The translations under genes were made by a program, and so were the position numbers. From positions 1 through 60,225 of the forward strand of contig ADNK01001729.1 in NCBI GenBank assembly GCA_000320545.1: 60,225 bases of DNA, given 5' to 3'. Positions within the stretch are counted from its first letter, which is position 1. Every line of letters starts with the position of its first letter. The notes under the pieces were generated by a model. That model had not been told where the DNA came from. It worked only from the letters and a program-made list of their open reading frames with translations, and made no database searches. Source of the DNA: Bigelowiella natans CCMP2755. Taxonomy: Eukaryota > Cercozoa > Chlorarachniophyceae. Shown here in pieces: positions 25,411-36,775 of this stretch.

Positions 25411-25872
25411 CGGAGACAATAGTACTCTGCAGCTCTTAAATATCGTTTTCATATCTTTCTAAAATCTTTTGAGAGTAGTCGACCACACATATGTACATCT
25501 TTCTAGGGGTCAGTTCTGATTGATTTGCGTCAAATTGTCTACGGGACTTTAAGAAATCGGACGACGAATGATCAATTTGTTGGAGGAAGCGATAGCGGTA
25601 AGGGCTCACATGTTTGGTAGCTTCGAGAAATGCATATGGACATCTACCTCCAAAAACACCATCTATTGTGTATGCATCTATGTTCCTATAATATGTATAA
25701 TTCATATTTGTATCGAGTGTATCATTAAAATTGTGACACTTCCATACACTTTATCTACCTTGTCCTTTTTATATCGACTCATATGCTCCGAAATGTAGTC
25801 TCGCACCAATCTGCTGCTACCATTCATATGGAGGAATGGCTGGAGGTAGCAGTAGCAATAGCAGATATCTAG
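24814..25872 (+). CDS. Unidentified protein, five exons
   Basis: Exons 24814-24930 (SERISSDNTMYIAASLSKML), 24977-25076 (VEKASFKTENEFTDVDISLP), 25160-25273 (VFGEDYFEEIKNIENIYGQM), 25507-25597 (SVLIDLRQIVYGTLRNRTTN) and 25799-25872. The last reads ATIHMEEWLEVAVAIADI and stops at TAG 25870-25872. Joins 1-2, 2-3 and 4-5 agree in phase; 3-4 does not, so an exon near 25435 is probably missing. The 5' end is not seen. The family was not recognised. The mix of amphipathic strands and helices is that of an ordinary globular protein. An AT tract (25376-25404) lies in the unresolved intron. Confidence 0.5.
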
Positions 25873-26095
25873 GGGAAATCTAAACGATAAATAGTAATAT
25901 AGAAAAGAACTCCACATAATATTATAAGTCGAAGAGACAAAGAATTATTGATGACAACAAATAACAACATGACGATGGTAAATTGAATGCGTAGTATTCT
26001 TATATATTCAGACAAAGAAACATTCACTCACACATATGCACATATACTTCCATAGACTGATAAGTAAGAAGAGAAATAGAGAGAGTGAGTAAGAC

Positions 26096-26103
26096 ACACA
26101 CAA

Positions 26104-26134
<31 letters not shown>

Positions 26135-26153
26135 CACACACACACACACACAA
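26096..26153. repeat. (AC)n microsatellite
   Basis: Interrupted AC tract in the 25873-26566 spacer, where I see no supported exon. Confidence 0.9.
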
Positions 26154-26566
26154 GAGAGTGAGGGATAGAGGTTTAAAATGTGGTGATTTGTCTGTCTGAA
26201 TGCATAAAACACGAAGTATTTAATTGACATTCAAACACTTATTTTTTTTATTGTGCATTCATCGAATAAGATTCGAAATTTATCGGCAACATTTTGTGGG
26301 AATTTACTCGTTTCCATTCGCCTTGCCCCCCTCTTTGAAGCTGCACTGGTTGGTTCTTGTGCATGATCGTGACCCATGTTTTGTCATTCAAAATTACAAT
26401 CCTCGATTTTGCACTCACAGTACATATTGATCATATTGAATATATTAAATATTATGTTCGCTGAAATCAAAAGGTGTTATGCTTATTTCATGTGTATCGT
26501 GTGCGACTTTGCTTCTTGAAATATCATATTCTTGCACAATTTGTTAATTCTAAGGACAATTCTCCG

Positions 26567-28189
26567 ATGGACCCCTCACTCTTAGAAGCGGCCTTTATGG
26601 AGGAAATATCGTGAGTTAGCGAATCCTTTATATTATTAGTATTAAGCTATATAACGAGTCCAAGTTTCGTGTAATGTTAAGTTTGTACCTTATATACGTG
26701 GTGGAAAGAGGCTGGTTAATTTTAATGTGAGTGGCATGTGGCATGTGTATGTGCGCACTTGTGTGTATTTGTGTGCGTATGATTACATAAAATCGTAGAA
26801 TATATTTGTGTTTCCTTAAAACGTAATATTAGTAATGAATAGAATAATAGAATCACGTATTATGTTAGTAAATATATTCCAATTGTTTATGGCGTGTGAC
26901 GATGTGAATGACGTTGGTAAAGGCATGCGTATGATCCGCCTTCGTTGGAAGATATACCTCCTGTGGATATTGCCGAGCTTCGAGCAGACCATGAAAGCAT
27001 TCCTCTACGTAAATCTAAACACGATTCACCACACTGTTTTCCGAATATGCCTTTAACGCCAAACGCAAATTAGCCTCGATTCTTGGTTTGCCTGGGAAAG
27101 ATCTCGAGATGATATCTATTACACAGCGACTTCAATATTATCATTGGAGGAATGAGTAAGATTGTAAGATAGCTTCTTCCTGTCTATGTGGTTTTAAATT
27201 GGATGGGGCATATTTCTAAGAACAATTATGAGAGCATGCCGAGTGCGAATTCGCGAGTCGTTTTATGCATATACATAAATCTCCCAAAGCAATGCAGGGT
27301 GTACACGAGATAATTTTGCATTCAACACTCAGGAGAAAGGCATGTCCTTGGAACGATATTTGGACTTCACTTGTCACAGAACATAAAGGTGCGAGCGGTT
27401 TGCATCATACAATGAAGAATATATTGAATTAATATTACTTTCAGATAGCGGAATTGTCGGGTATGTGATCACTCCAAACAAAATCACTGTGCCGAGCAAC
27501 CTCATTGCATCTCCTGCGACACTACTCGGAGCCATTAAGAGAACATCACATCGTAACAAACCGTCGGCTGCAGCAAATTGGCATGAGGGAAGTAGCAGTG
27601 AGAAGGAGTTTGCAGATTCGGAAGGGGAGGTGCTAGGCTGGGACTTAGGTGAATCATATATCTAATTAATAGTATAATTTGAATACTTTTTTGGATTGAT
27701 TAAAACCGTAATCTTGTTTTCTTGAGAGCATCAAACACTATATTCTTCATTGTTACTCCACTGTAAAAGGAACACCGCGTTCAAGTTTAGATGAAGATGC
27801 TAAAAAATCTATGAAAGACTCTGCGATGAAATCGTTCCAAGCAAATACAACAAAATGCAGTATCAATAAACTGCATCCATTGCCGATTGCATTTGCAGAG
27901 CTTGGGTATTTATTCATGGCTACTAAAATTAGAAATTGAAACACACATTTACACATGCAGACCTCCGGTGACTTTTGTGATATCTTTCTTATATTTCGTT
28001 GTTAAGGCAGCGTTTTTGTAAATTATTTTTTGAGTTCGAATCAGTATAATCCTTGACACGGTAGAAACTAGAATTGTATTTGGTTACAGGGTACCTCGAT
28101 TAGAAGACCTTATTAGTTTTGCAAAACACGCGTCAAGTGTGATAGAGGTAGAGCAAAGATGTAGAACCGATAATGATAAAGCATACTAG
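26567..28189 (+). CDS. Unidentified 256-residue protein, complete 8-exon model
   Basis: Exons 26567-26610, 26923-27008, 27074-27155, 27221-27259, 27333-27388, 27445-27629, 27727-27905 and 28090-28189 join in phase from ATG to TAG. The protein starts MDPSLLEAAFMEEIS and continues PPSLEDIPPVDIAELRAD. Later it has ILGLPGKDLEMISITQRLQ, then ACPWNDIWTSLVTEHKD, then GIVGYVITPNKITVPSNLIA, and ends SSVIEVEQRCRTDNDKAY. A Ser/Lys-rich segment lies in the middle. I do not recognise the family. The acidic, Leu-rich N-terminus and mid-protein hydrophobic strands suggest a soluble protein. One alternative: exon 7 read through reaches a TGA at about 27940. No long microsatellite occurs in its introns, unlike most neighbours. 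Confidence 0.7.
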
Positions 28190-28796
28190 CATATTTAGTT
28201 GTACACTTTCATACTTTCACGTTGTCCCGTAATACGTTTGTTGCTTGATTTTATTTTTCCTTCTATTTAAATTTCCCTCTGTTTCCTCTCTCTTGATATC
28301 TCTGTGTCTGCGTAAACGCAAAGGCCAATCCACGAGGAAGGATCTGCATTTTATCTGATTCTCCGAAGGTGTCCATGCATGTGATGACACTTCCTTTGTT
28401 GTAATTGTAATTTACCATAACAGCCCTACATATTTGTATAATCGAAATGTTTGTTGCTTAAAATATATTTTCCAGTTTTGGGCCCATGTCTACATAACAG
28501 TGTTGTTAGTCGCGCAAAACAGGAGTTTTTCGGTTTTTAAAGCGGTATTTATTAACTGATATGGAGTATGGAGAGCAATCGAGCAAATGAACGACATTAT
28601 GGCTGATGCTAAGAGATATATTTATACAATTCACAGATAAAATAGAATATGTAATAATTATTTTACTGCTATATTAGTATATTAGAACATCTATAGAGAA
28701 GTACCTCCTGTTTTTTCGTGCAACTGAATATCCTGTGTGTTTTTGTGTATAATCTGCTATTCGAGGTAGATAGAGGTTTTAAGCAGCCAGATTATA
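28190..28796. other. Intergenic, possible promoter of the C2 protein gene
   Basis: AT-rich, about 600 bases between the stop of one plus-strand gene and the ATG of the next. No exon and no clear TATA box that I would single out. Confidence 0.4.
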
Positions 28797-31583
28797 ATGG
28801 CAGAACGTGCTCTTAATTCATCGGTTTCTCTTAGCCCCAGTCACGAGAAAAGCTATGTAAATCGAACCACGAAAGTTCATTTGAAATTCGAATATAGACG
28901 CGATTCAATGCTTACACTACGTATATATAAAGAGCACTCAGCTTCGAGAGAGACACTTAATTTTTCGATAGAATGCCTGCGGGATGCATGTTGATGATGT
29001 TTATTCGAATCTACTAACGTTTGTTGATATTATGGCAGGAATCATCAACGTTTGATGTATTTTCAACATCTACTGGGAATGTCAACAGTTTCAGCTCCCC
29101 TGCTACAAACACTAGAACAACTTCTGGATTTGCTGTTGCTGCATCTTCCATCTCACGACAACAACGACGGTCTCCTAAAACTCCTCCGTTACATTCTCAG
29201 AGGATGAATAAGGTTTCTTAGTATTTATAGAAGCTCGATATGCATGCATGAGTGCGTAAATACATTAAATGCGCATCAAGACTTATCTACTCTTATCTTT
29301 GGAAATTATTCAATATGGTCAGTTCTCCTCTTGTAGTATAAAACGTACTTAGTACCTCTGAAATGATTAGACAATATCAACAAGTGGAAAGCTCTCCTCT
29401 CTTGGTGCTCCAGCAATGCCAGGGGTCTTCAATAGGAAATCGTCCTCAACATCGCCCCCGCCGATAAGAAGAATTATGCTTACTTCATCTGGAAGTTCAT
29501 CAACGCAGAATTTTTCCAGCGCCTCGTCCCTTTCCTCTTTAGTAGATCCAACATCGGTATGTAGCACAAAAGCGAGAAGGGCATTTTCCCCCATTTCCCC
29601 CTTATGTACGTTGTAAAATTAAATGTTCTTTTTAAGTTTTGTTTTGTAACTATATATATTGTTAATACTGACTACTTGAATTTCAGCTTATATATATCTA
29701 CATTTGCTCTGTTATTTGTTTGTGCACCAGACACTTTTATCGCCAAGTCAAATTCGATATGCTAGGTAGTAAGTTGCACTCTTTCCTTGTTTTTTCCAAT
29801 TTTTATTTCATTCGTCCGTCCATAGAAACGCGCGCAAACTATAAATTATGATTAGTTTATATTTAAGACATATGCGCTCGTGTTTGTATATCGTAGATAT
29901 GCTGAAAGCATCTTGAAACCTAATTCAATGGAGGAAGGTCAGTATGCAGCAGTATTTTTATGCTTATTAATTATGTAGTGTTGGGGCTTTCCTCCCCCTT
30001 GTTCTATGTATAATTGAAGACGTACTAATACATCGCATTATAATAGTGCGTGTATCTGCACAAGCGGCTGAAAATATAAAACTCACATATGTTCGGATTC
30101 TGGGGTATGTTATGCACATCAACACAAATATGTAGACTTCAATACATGTATTAAGAAATAACCGACGCTATTGTCCAAGCTAATAGTAACAGTACACAGC
30201 TGTCCGCTCCAAATGGAGAAGAAGCTCACATTTCAAGTCGTAGATGAAACTTCTAGCGTGGTAAATACTAAGAAAGATATGCATCCATATTATGAGAATG
30301 AATATGAGCAGATACTAAAAAAAAAATTATCATTTGAATACAAGGATTTGTGTTAAATATAATGCACTTCATTGTATGTGGTATGAGTGTACTAGTCGTT
30401 TGAGGTTGTAAGAAAAGTTGTTTGTTTTAGAAATTGTTGAGTTGATCTAGTTGAGAAAACTCTAATTTTCAAAGTTTGTAAATCATAAACTGATAGACTA
30501 CTTTATGTTGCAGATTTATTCGCACTCGACAACAAGTGGTTCAATGCAGTTCTCCACAGTATGAGTCACAATAGCATTAATACGAACACAATGCTGTTCA
30601 CGCTAATGGCATATCGACAAATAGATCTTTGATGCATGTTTACTGATGAGCATGCATATTCAACATACGTCATTAAGGAACTGGGAGGAAGCAGACATGA
30701 TCAAAGGCCGTCGCGTGTGAAGGTCCCTAACATGTACTTTGCGTGGTTTTAAAGCCATAGAAAATCACATTATTCATATAAATTGATATCTATGTATGGG
30801 GAGGGAGATGTATGTGCCTGCCACTTTGTGAGCTTATATACTTCCGATATTAAGACTCTTTTTATCTATTATTAGATTGAAAACCTCTTCGCGGAGAGTA
30901 AATGCTCTGTAAATGTCAAGGGCGATAATTACATATTGTTTTTCGATGTGACAAAGGAGAAACGTGAGTAGAAATTATGCAATATATTTCTGAACAAGTC
31001 TATCTTACTCATTTTCCCCACCGCCCTCATGCCCTCTCTTTTTTTCTCTCTCTTTCATGCACGTATGTGTGTATGGTGTTGCATGAGTAATATTTCGATA
31101 TTATGTGTTATTAATTATTAATTAGCGTTTACTAAACCCCAACCGGTATTTTCTGTCTGTTTCAACACTGCTTTCATAAAGGTACATCGTGCATGTACAC
31201 ATTAAAGTGAACAAAATTTATACTTTTATATACTGAGTCCACGGGCATCGCGTCCAATGTTAATTCAATTGCCAATACTTTGAAGAACACACCTTTGATT
31301 TGCACCTACTCACCGTCAGCATAACAGTGAAAACATAAGTTCTCATCAGAGGAGGTCAGCTCTACTTCTACGAGACATAGACTGCAACGACGAAGATCTG
31401 CTACCATTCATCACCCCAAATAAGCTTCAGGTACTAAATTTTGAAGAGATAATGGACGAGCTAGTCTTCATACTATGCACATTTGCTGCCTTTTACCTTG
31501 GGTTCAGGTCGAATTACACTTTGGTCCCTAGCGTTGCAAAGATGTGTACAGATGATCCAATAGTTCCTATCCAGCGAACATAG
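28797..31583 (+). CDS. PTEN/auxilin-type C2-domain protein lacking a visible phosphatase loop
   Basis: Exons 28797-28856 (ATG), 29039-29212, 29371-29556, 29731-29765, 29897-29937, 30047-30104, 30180-30239, 30514-30558, 30876-30963, 31126-31181 and 31350-31583 (stop TAG). Only the join 30104 to 30180 is out of phase. The N-terminus is about 140 residues rich in Ser/Thr (disordered). Then LLSPSQIRYARYAESIL matches the end of the PTEN/auxilin/GAK phosphatase domain (LSPSHRRYLGYLCDLL). Next come C2-like strands LTFQVIYSHSTTSG, NVKGDNYILFFDVTKEK, PVFSVCFNTAFI (family FxFxFHTGFI) and LLLRDIDCNDEDL. No HCxxGxxR loop is visible, and the introns before the C2 region are too short to hide that domain. 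PTEN-type C2 domains bind membranes; this one is inferred to do the same. Confidence 0.62.
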
Positions 31584-33358
31584 CTTGACCAATAAGTAGA
31601 GTGAACCACTTTTTAGGTTAAAAATGCTGTAGCAGGACTAAGACACAAGGCAAAGCCTGCTTACCAAGTTGCTACACAGTTAGCCAAATGCATCATTGCA
31701 TCTTTTTGCAGATGAGTCGTTTTAAAGGTCATTCCAAGGCGCGTCTAGGTATTTGCATAATTTTTGCGTTAGAACTAAATTGGTTTAGTGTGTCAAGATG
31801 TCGTTGTGTTTGGACATCTAGCTAGATGCAATGACATAGACGTCTGAACGTGCTAGCATGGCTAGCATGGTCCAGGTGACTTGCACGCAGGCTGCAGGTG
31901 TGCCTGGACATCTAGATGCTTTGCGCGTCTGCACGCACCTTTGGATATGCATGTTGTGCAGTGCAAGATGACGACAACATGTTTTGGGTTTTGAGAGCAC
32001 ACGACGAATGGCCCATTCGCAATGACAGACAGAGGACAGATGACCAGATTTGGAGATGAGCTGGCCAGTGACACAGCTAGACAGCCATTGGAATTGCTCT
32101 TGTCTAGTTGTGTTCCTTGTTCATGCGCACAACCAAACGAAACAAGTTTCTGGACGTTTTCTTGTCTTTTGTTTGTCATGAGGCTAGCTAGCTAGCATGC
32201 TGGTATGCTGGCATGTTCAGTGCTAGTGCATGCCAGCATACCAGCATGGCTAGATGGTCAGAACAATGCCAGAACGGTGGAGCTCGTCAAGCTAGCAAGT
32301 TCAAACTTGCGAAACTCAAGTCACATTGGACATTGCTAGATTGGTGTTTCTAGCTAGTTCCAAAGGTTGGTTGATGTAGCTCGAGTTTCGCGAACTCCAT
32401 CTTCAACTAGTCAACTCGAGCTGCCGAGCTCCAATTTGACGACGACGACGATGATCGTGTCCAGCTAGCTAGCTAGCCAGCACGTGAGCGCTGTCATGTG
32501 AATTCATTGCTGTCTCGCTAGCTTGGTCTAGCGGTGGGAAAGTCTTGCTTCGTCGGGATCACCTCTAGACCTAGTGGAAAGGTGTGGTGTTCGCATGCCA
32601 GCATGGCCCGATGTCCTCCCAACCCGGGTTTTCGGAAATCAAGGGGAAAAAATCAGAGTTTGGTTGCGACTCTGCATGAGCTTCAAACTCATCAGGTTCT
32701 TGAATTTTCGCCGTTGTTTTTTTGAGGTTGGCCATTCCAGCCAGCCAGCATTTCGGATTTCGGGAGATGCGAACTTTTCATCGGTGAACGTCGTGCTAGA
32801 TGTCTTGTTGACCTTGTGACGCCTTCCTGTTCGCCTCTCCTCCTCCGTCTTTTGTCCCTTCGGGTTGGTCTGAATCTGCGACGCACGCAGTGTGTGTCCA
32901 GATTCGTGTTTTTTGGTCGCGGGTGAACCTCTGACCGGCATTGAATCACTGAACTTGCACGTTGGTTCCAAAGCGGTGGTCATCGTGGGATGATGCATTC
33001 CAGCCACTCCTCCATTCCTAGCTTCAAAGTGTGGCAAGACAGATCCCCTTTTGTTTCCAGCTTTAACCCACACCTCTTGTCGCAAAGGGCAAATACCATC
33101 AATTTCAACATGATGGCCTGATCATCAGTCGACAACGAATGATAGCATGGGATTACACCATTGCGTCAATGACAATTTGCAACTTAATGATTATTTTCTC
33201 CATGTCCAAATTGGGATCTGAAGCCACTGTGCTGATCGACACGGTCAACAATGCCGCATCTAGGCCCTCATCTTCTTCGCTAGAGCTAGAACAGCACTGA
33301 TTTGTAAAAGAGATTTTTGCTGAGAAATGCCATCATTATTTTGTTCGCAGTGTAAAAT
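31584..33358. other. Intergenic island dense in CTAG/CATG palindromes
   Basis: From about 31790 to 32520 the DNA is packed with GCTAGC, CATG, TGCA and AGCT words, for example GGCTAGCTAGCTAGCATGCT near 32182. From 32520 to 33300 it is more GC-rich, with a 148-codon minus-strand open frame (32639-33085) that matches nothing I know and has atypical composition. The frame is not annotated as a gene. Confidence 0.6.
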
Positions 33359-33454
33359 GTGACATTTTTTTTGTGCAGTTCAAATAGCAAACTTGGCGTC
33401 TGCGGAGACCTCTATCGGGTGCCGTTCAGTTTCTTCAAGGCGAAGTCAGGGGAA

Positions 33455-33850
33455 ATGAGTTCATATCTGTTGATAATTGTAAGATTTTGGTCTGGATTCC
33501 TTGCTATATTCGAGTTCCCTAATATCTATGCAATCCTTCCAAAATCTGTCGGAGGAAAGGGCAAAGGATTTCAGAAAGGTCCCGGATCAAACTTACCCTC
33601 AAACGATGCTGTGAGGCGTCTATGGTGCTTCATGCTCACTCTTCTCGTAATATCCCGCGTGTGTGTTGTCATATGGCCAAGGGATCCACGAATAATGGCT
33701 AATGCTGCCGCTGTACATCTCGTCGAGGCAATTTACTTTGGGTCCGAGTATGCAAATGGATGTTACGGACCTGCAGCAATTATTGCAGTGATTTACGCGA
33801 ACGCTGTGCTTTATGCAGTAACCTGTGCAAATCTTATGGAATATTTATAA
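33455..33850 (+). CDS. Small multispanning membrane protein, possibly ERG28-like
   Basis: An open frame of 132 codons runs from ATG 33455 to TAA 33848-33850. Four hydrophobic segments are visible: LLIIVRFWSGFLAIFEFPNI, LWCFMLTLLVISRVCVVIW, a region around MANAAAVHLVEAIYF, and AAIIAVIYANAVLYAV. Segment order, the R-x-W before segment 2 and the H-x-x-E in segment 3 recall ERG28, an endoplasmic-reticulum scaffold of sterol synthesis, but the match is weak. The frame stays open upstream to an acceptor-like TTTTTTGTGCAG at about 33379, so the ATG could be internal to a longer protein. Other small four-helix membrane proteins are equally possible. Confidence 0.5.
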   Translation: MSSYLLIIVRFWSGFLAIFEFPNIYAILPKSVGGKGKGFQKGPGSNLPSNDAVRRLWCFMLTLLVISRVCVVIWPRDPRIMANAAAVHLVEAIYFGSEYANGCYGPAAIIAVIYANAVLYAVTCANLMEYL

Positions 33851-34902
33851 CCTGCTACACTGGTAGTCTTTTTGTATTGGAACAGTATTCCCGGCACCAT
33901 GGTATAACAGCAGCGATCAATGTGCAACCGACTACACAGCACACGTGCGTAGAACAATCATATTTGTGAATATGGGGTAGGCAATCGCTACCGTGGCATC
34001 TCAGCTGACATATGAAATCTGCTTGCATGAGATCATCCTCTAATGTAGTTGCTGAGCAAAATATACTATCTAGCTATGTCCATTGCATGCACATGTACAA
34101 ATACTGCATGCTAGTAGTTGCATATTGTCACGCTGTGTATCTTTTGTTTGGTACAGCAAAGCCTTACAGTTTGCGCAGCATGTGACTTAGCTGTACCAGC
34201 TAGCGCTAGAGCGAGGCAAGGATGCGAGATACATGTAGGTGCACATGCCATGCTTGCATAATTAGTAATTAGCATGCTCTATACTAGTCTACGATGTAGT
34301 AGTCCATGCAAGCATAGATGCACGTACACATTGTGCAGTTATGCGCCATATAGCCAATCTACGATCTAGCCATGTACGCTATGAGTGTACAACTTTATGC
34401 TTATATTCTATAATAGTTCATTAGTGCAGCTTGTCATACGTATGCATTCATGGATGCATGTGCGTGCGTAGCTTGCACGGCTACGCATGCCTGCACGCTC
34501 GCTTGTCGATCCCTGGCGTTGCATAGCGCTATCGATCGCTAGGTCATCGTGTGGCGTTCAAGTACGCTGCGAAGTAATACCAAAGCTTGCATGAACAAAT
34601 TCACAATTTGTTCATTACATATCCGTCTCACACAGGCTCATCCACACATACACGCACGCCATTGACTACAATGTTGAACAACTCTCGCGGCGAACTAACA
34701 CATGTGTGCATGCATGTGTGTAAGTGTACGTACGACATACACGACGTACATATTTGCTGCCACTTGTAAATCAAATATCGCTGATGCCATTGGTCATTGG
34801 TCCTGCCAAATGAAGCGAATGTCATTGTCGATTGAGCACGTACTTGTCTCACACTGCAGCTACACATGCATGCATGCCCATGTGGATCATACATGATGCA
34901 CA
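33851..34902. other. Intergenic island rich in CATG/CTAG
   Basis: Dense TGCATGC, CTAGC and CATG words, especially 34070-34520. No exon supported. It lies between two plus-strand genes. Confidence 0.6.
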
Positions 34903-35119
34903 ATGCACAACATGTACAACTCGCTAATCAAAAAGGTAGCACAACAAGAATCATGTATAGCGTCATGGGGGGAAGTGAGGGAGACTTGCATGAGTACAGG
35001 AGCCGACGCTGCGGCAGCAGAGAGCACGGGGGAGTGTTACGAGGACAGCAATTATGCATTCCTGGTGCGCTTCTGCCGCGTATACATTATCATATTATAC
35101 ATATATGAATATTCTATGT

Positions 35120-35160
<41 letters not shown>

Positions 35161-35300
35161 CATATATTCCAGCTTGAACCTTTTGATGCAAATGCGAATC
35201 GTGAGTTTCATAATGTTTTTTGACTTTCGAAGAAATGAAAGCTGAAGCAAAGTGCATGTTCGTCGATCGTGAACTAAACTCGATAGCTCTTGGTCTTTGA
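34903..35300 (+). CDS. Small unidentified protein, about 85 residues
   Basis: Exons 34903-35064, 35173-35200 and 35233-35300 (stop TGA) join in phase. The start at ATG 34903 (MHNMYNSLIKKVAQQ) is the first in frame; an acceptor-like AAAAAG before 34936 would instead make this an internal exon. The sequence has CIASWGEVRETC and a later STGECYEDSNYAFL, then LEPFDANANQ, ending DRELNSIALGL. Two Cys pairs spaced about 10 and 15 residues apart could form a small disulfide or metal fold, but I do not recognise it. An AT tract (35128-35155) fills intron 1. It converges on the protease gene. Confidence 0.5.
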
Positions 35301-35491
35301 AAGCTTAGCTTAAACAGAGATTTGTTCATGCTCATTTTTTTCCGAATAATCCAAATCGAAACACGATAAAATATTCGTCCATGATAATTTATTAGATATT
35401 ATAGAAGGAATCTCAGGGAAAATCGAACAGATTTTCGACGACTCCAATCAGTACGAGGGCGCAAGTAAACACGGGTGTGGGCTTGTCACCC

Positions 35492-36775
35492 TCACTCCAT
35501 AAGCACGTACACAGCATCAGTTGCAATGCCACACTGGTTATTTTTGTCGCGGGACATCATAATGTATCCATTCATTCCCCAGCTAGATCCCCATGAGTTC
35601 TTCACGATATAGTACTTCGCATCCGACTTTTTGGTCGCGTTGAAAAGACTGGTGGTGGTGTTGACCTGGCTATCGCATGGCACGTTCTGACACCATCCGA
35701 ATCCACTCTTCTCTGTGCACCATGAGCACCCCTTCTCCTTTAGGCAGGGCGGCTTGTAATGATTGTTCTCACAGTCTGCAGGCCCTGGTTTGGGGCCTGG
35801 AGGTCCTGGAGGTTTTGGCGATCCCATGCCGTAGCCCACGACGGTGACGCCATGGTCAAGCTCAGTGCTGCTGCAGTCTTTGTTGTTGTACACACCTCCA
35901 GAGTAGAGTTGGAACTCGAAGGATGAGGCATCGATGCCAACGCTGATCGACGGGTACTTGTATGCTGCTTTCGTGAGGGCGTCCTCGTCGCCGCTGGTTA
36001 TGTTTGCGTATCCGGTAATTCCGGTCGCTACTGATCCTGAGCGCGGATTGCATTTAGAGAGCTTGCCAGACTTACCACTGACATACGGATACTGCGCCTC
36101 CGTATTGAACAGGCCCTTCTGGTCGTTCGCAATCACAAGTATACCGTCATGGGGTTCTCCACCAAGGGCACACGTGTCAGCCCCACCAAGAGTGCAGTCT
36201 GCGACCTCCTGATCTGCGAACGAGCAGCAAGTATTGTTTTGCTTACCACATTTAGATGTACAAGCGGATGGGATTGAACCATTGTTCTTTAGGTTGAATG
36301 CTGCCTCCATTGCAGCAGTTGCGCTGAATGCCCAGCATGAGCCGCAATCTCCTTGATCTTTCACGTGGGTGACCACACCCTGCTCGACCCAACTCCACGA
36401 ATCTGGAACCTCATCCACGTCCTTGGATTGAAACGTTGCTGACGCTGTAGGATCGTTGCCTCTCCTCCTTCGTCTCAAAGAAAGAATGTTTCGGCGGTAT
36501 TCCTCGTTTGTCTGATCCGCCAACCTCGACTCCATGCCTAGGTAAAACGTTTCTAGCCCAGCATCATATCGCGCGTTGTGAGCTTCGACCTTGGCGAAGT
36601 TATCGCTCCAGATTCCAAACCTCGCTTCATATTCATCCTCATTCTTGTACTCCTTGCCATGATGAACCCTCCAGATCTCAAACGAGTCGCGCTCTTTACG
36701 CATTGTGGGTAGGCCCGTGAATGCGCAGCCAAATTTGACAAGGAGAACTGCAGTCATTATGATCTTCTTCACCAT
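35492..36775 (-). CDS. Papain-family (C1A) cysteine protease precursor with internal insert
   Basis: A single uninterrupted frame of 427 residues. A hydrophobic start (residues 4-20) suggests a signal peptide. Residues 30-95 are an I29 inhibitor prodomain (FEIWRVHHGKEY, IWSDNFAKVEAHN). A run of five Arg at 101-105 lies near the processing region. The catalytic domain has Gln141 and Cys147 in QGDCGSCWAFSA, His308 in LDHGVTVVGYG and Asn393 in KNSWGSSWGMNGY, so the enzyme should be active. Between His and Asn, where papain has about 20 residues, there are about 85. They comprise a Pro/Gly/Lys linker (317-333) and a Cys-rich PSI-like unit (KEKGCSWCTEKSGFGWCQ), then NATKKSD before the final strand. 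Such proteases work in lysosome-like compartments or are secreted. The gene is GC-richer than its neighbours and intronless, unlike the rest of the window. Confidence 0.96.
   Translation of the reverse strand: MVKKIIMTAVLLVKFGCAFTGLPTMRKERDSFEIWRVHHGKEYKNEDEYEARFGIWSDNFAKVEAHNARYDAGLETFYLGMESRLADQTNEEYRRNILSLRRRRRGNDPTASATFQSKDVDEVPDSWSWVEQGVVTHVKDQGDCGSCWAFSATAAMEAAFNLKNNGSIPSACTSKCGKQNNTCCSFADQEVADCTLGGADTCALGGEPHDGILVIANDQKGLFNTEAQYPYVSGKSGKLSKCNPRSGSVATGITGYANITSGDEDALTKAAYKYPSISVGIDASSFEFQLYSGGVYNNKDCSSTELDHGVTVVGYGMGSPKPPGPPGPKPGPADCENNHYKPPCLKEKGCSWCTEKSGFGWCQNVPCDSQVNTTTSLFNATKKSDAKYYIVKNSWGSSWGMNGYIMMSRDKNNQCGIATDAVYVLME

Noticed and set aside
29367-29594. Minus-strand frame opposite the C2-gene exon
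   Set aside because: Protein-like in appearance, but the plus-strand reading has matching splice sites and phase with both neighbours.
32524-32590. tRNA-like words (TTGGTCTAGCGGT)
   Set aside because: No acceptor-stem pairing and no T-loop GGTTCGAATCC; not a tRNA.
32639-33085. 148-codon minus-strand open frame
   Set aside because: No domain, biased composition and location in a palindrome-rich spacer; likely chance in GC-richer DNA.
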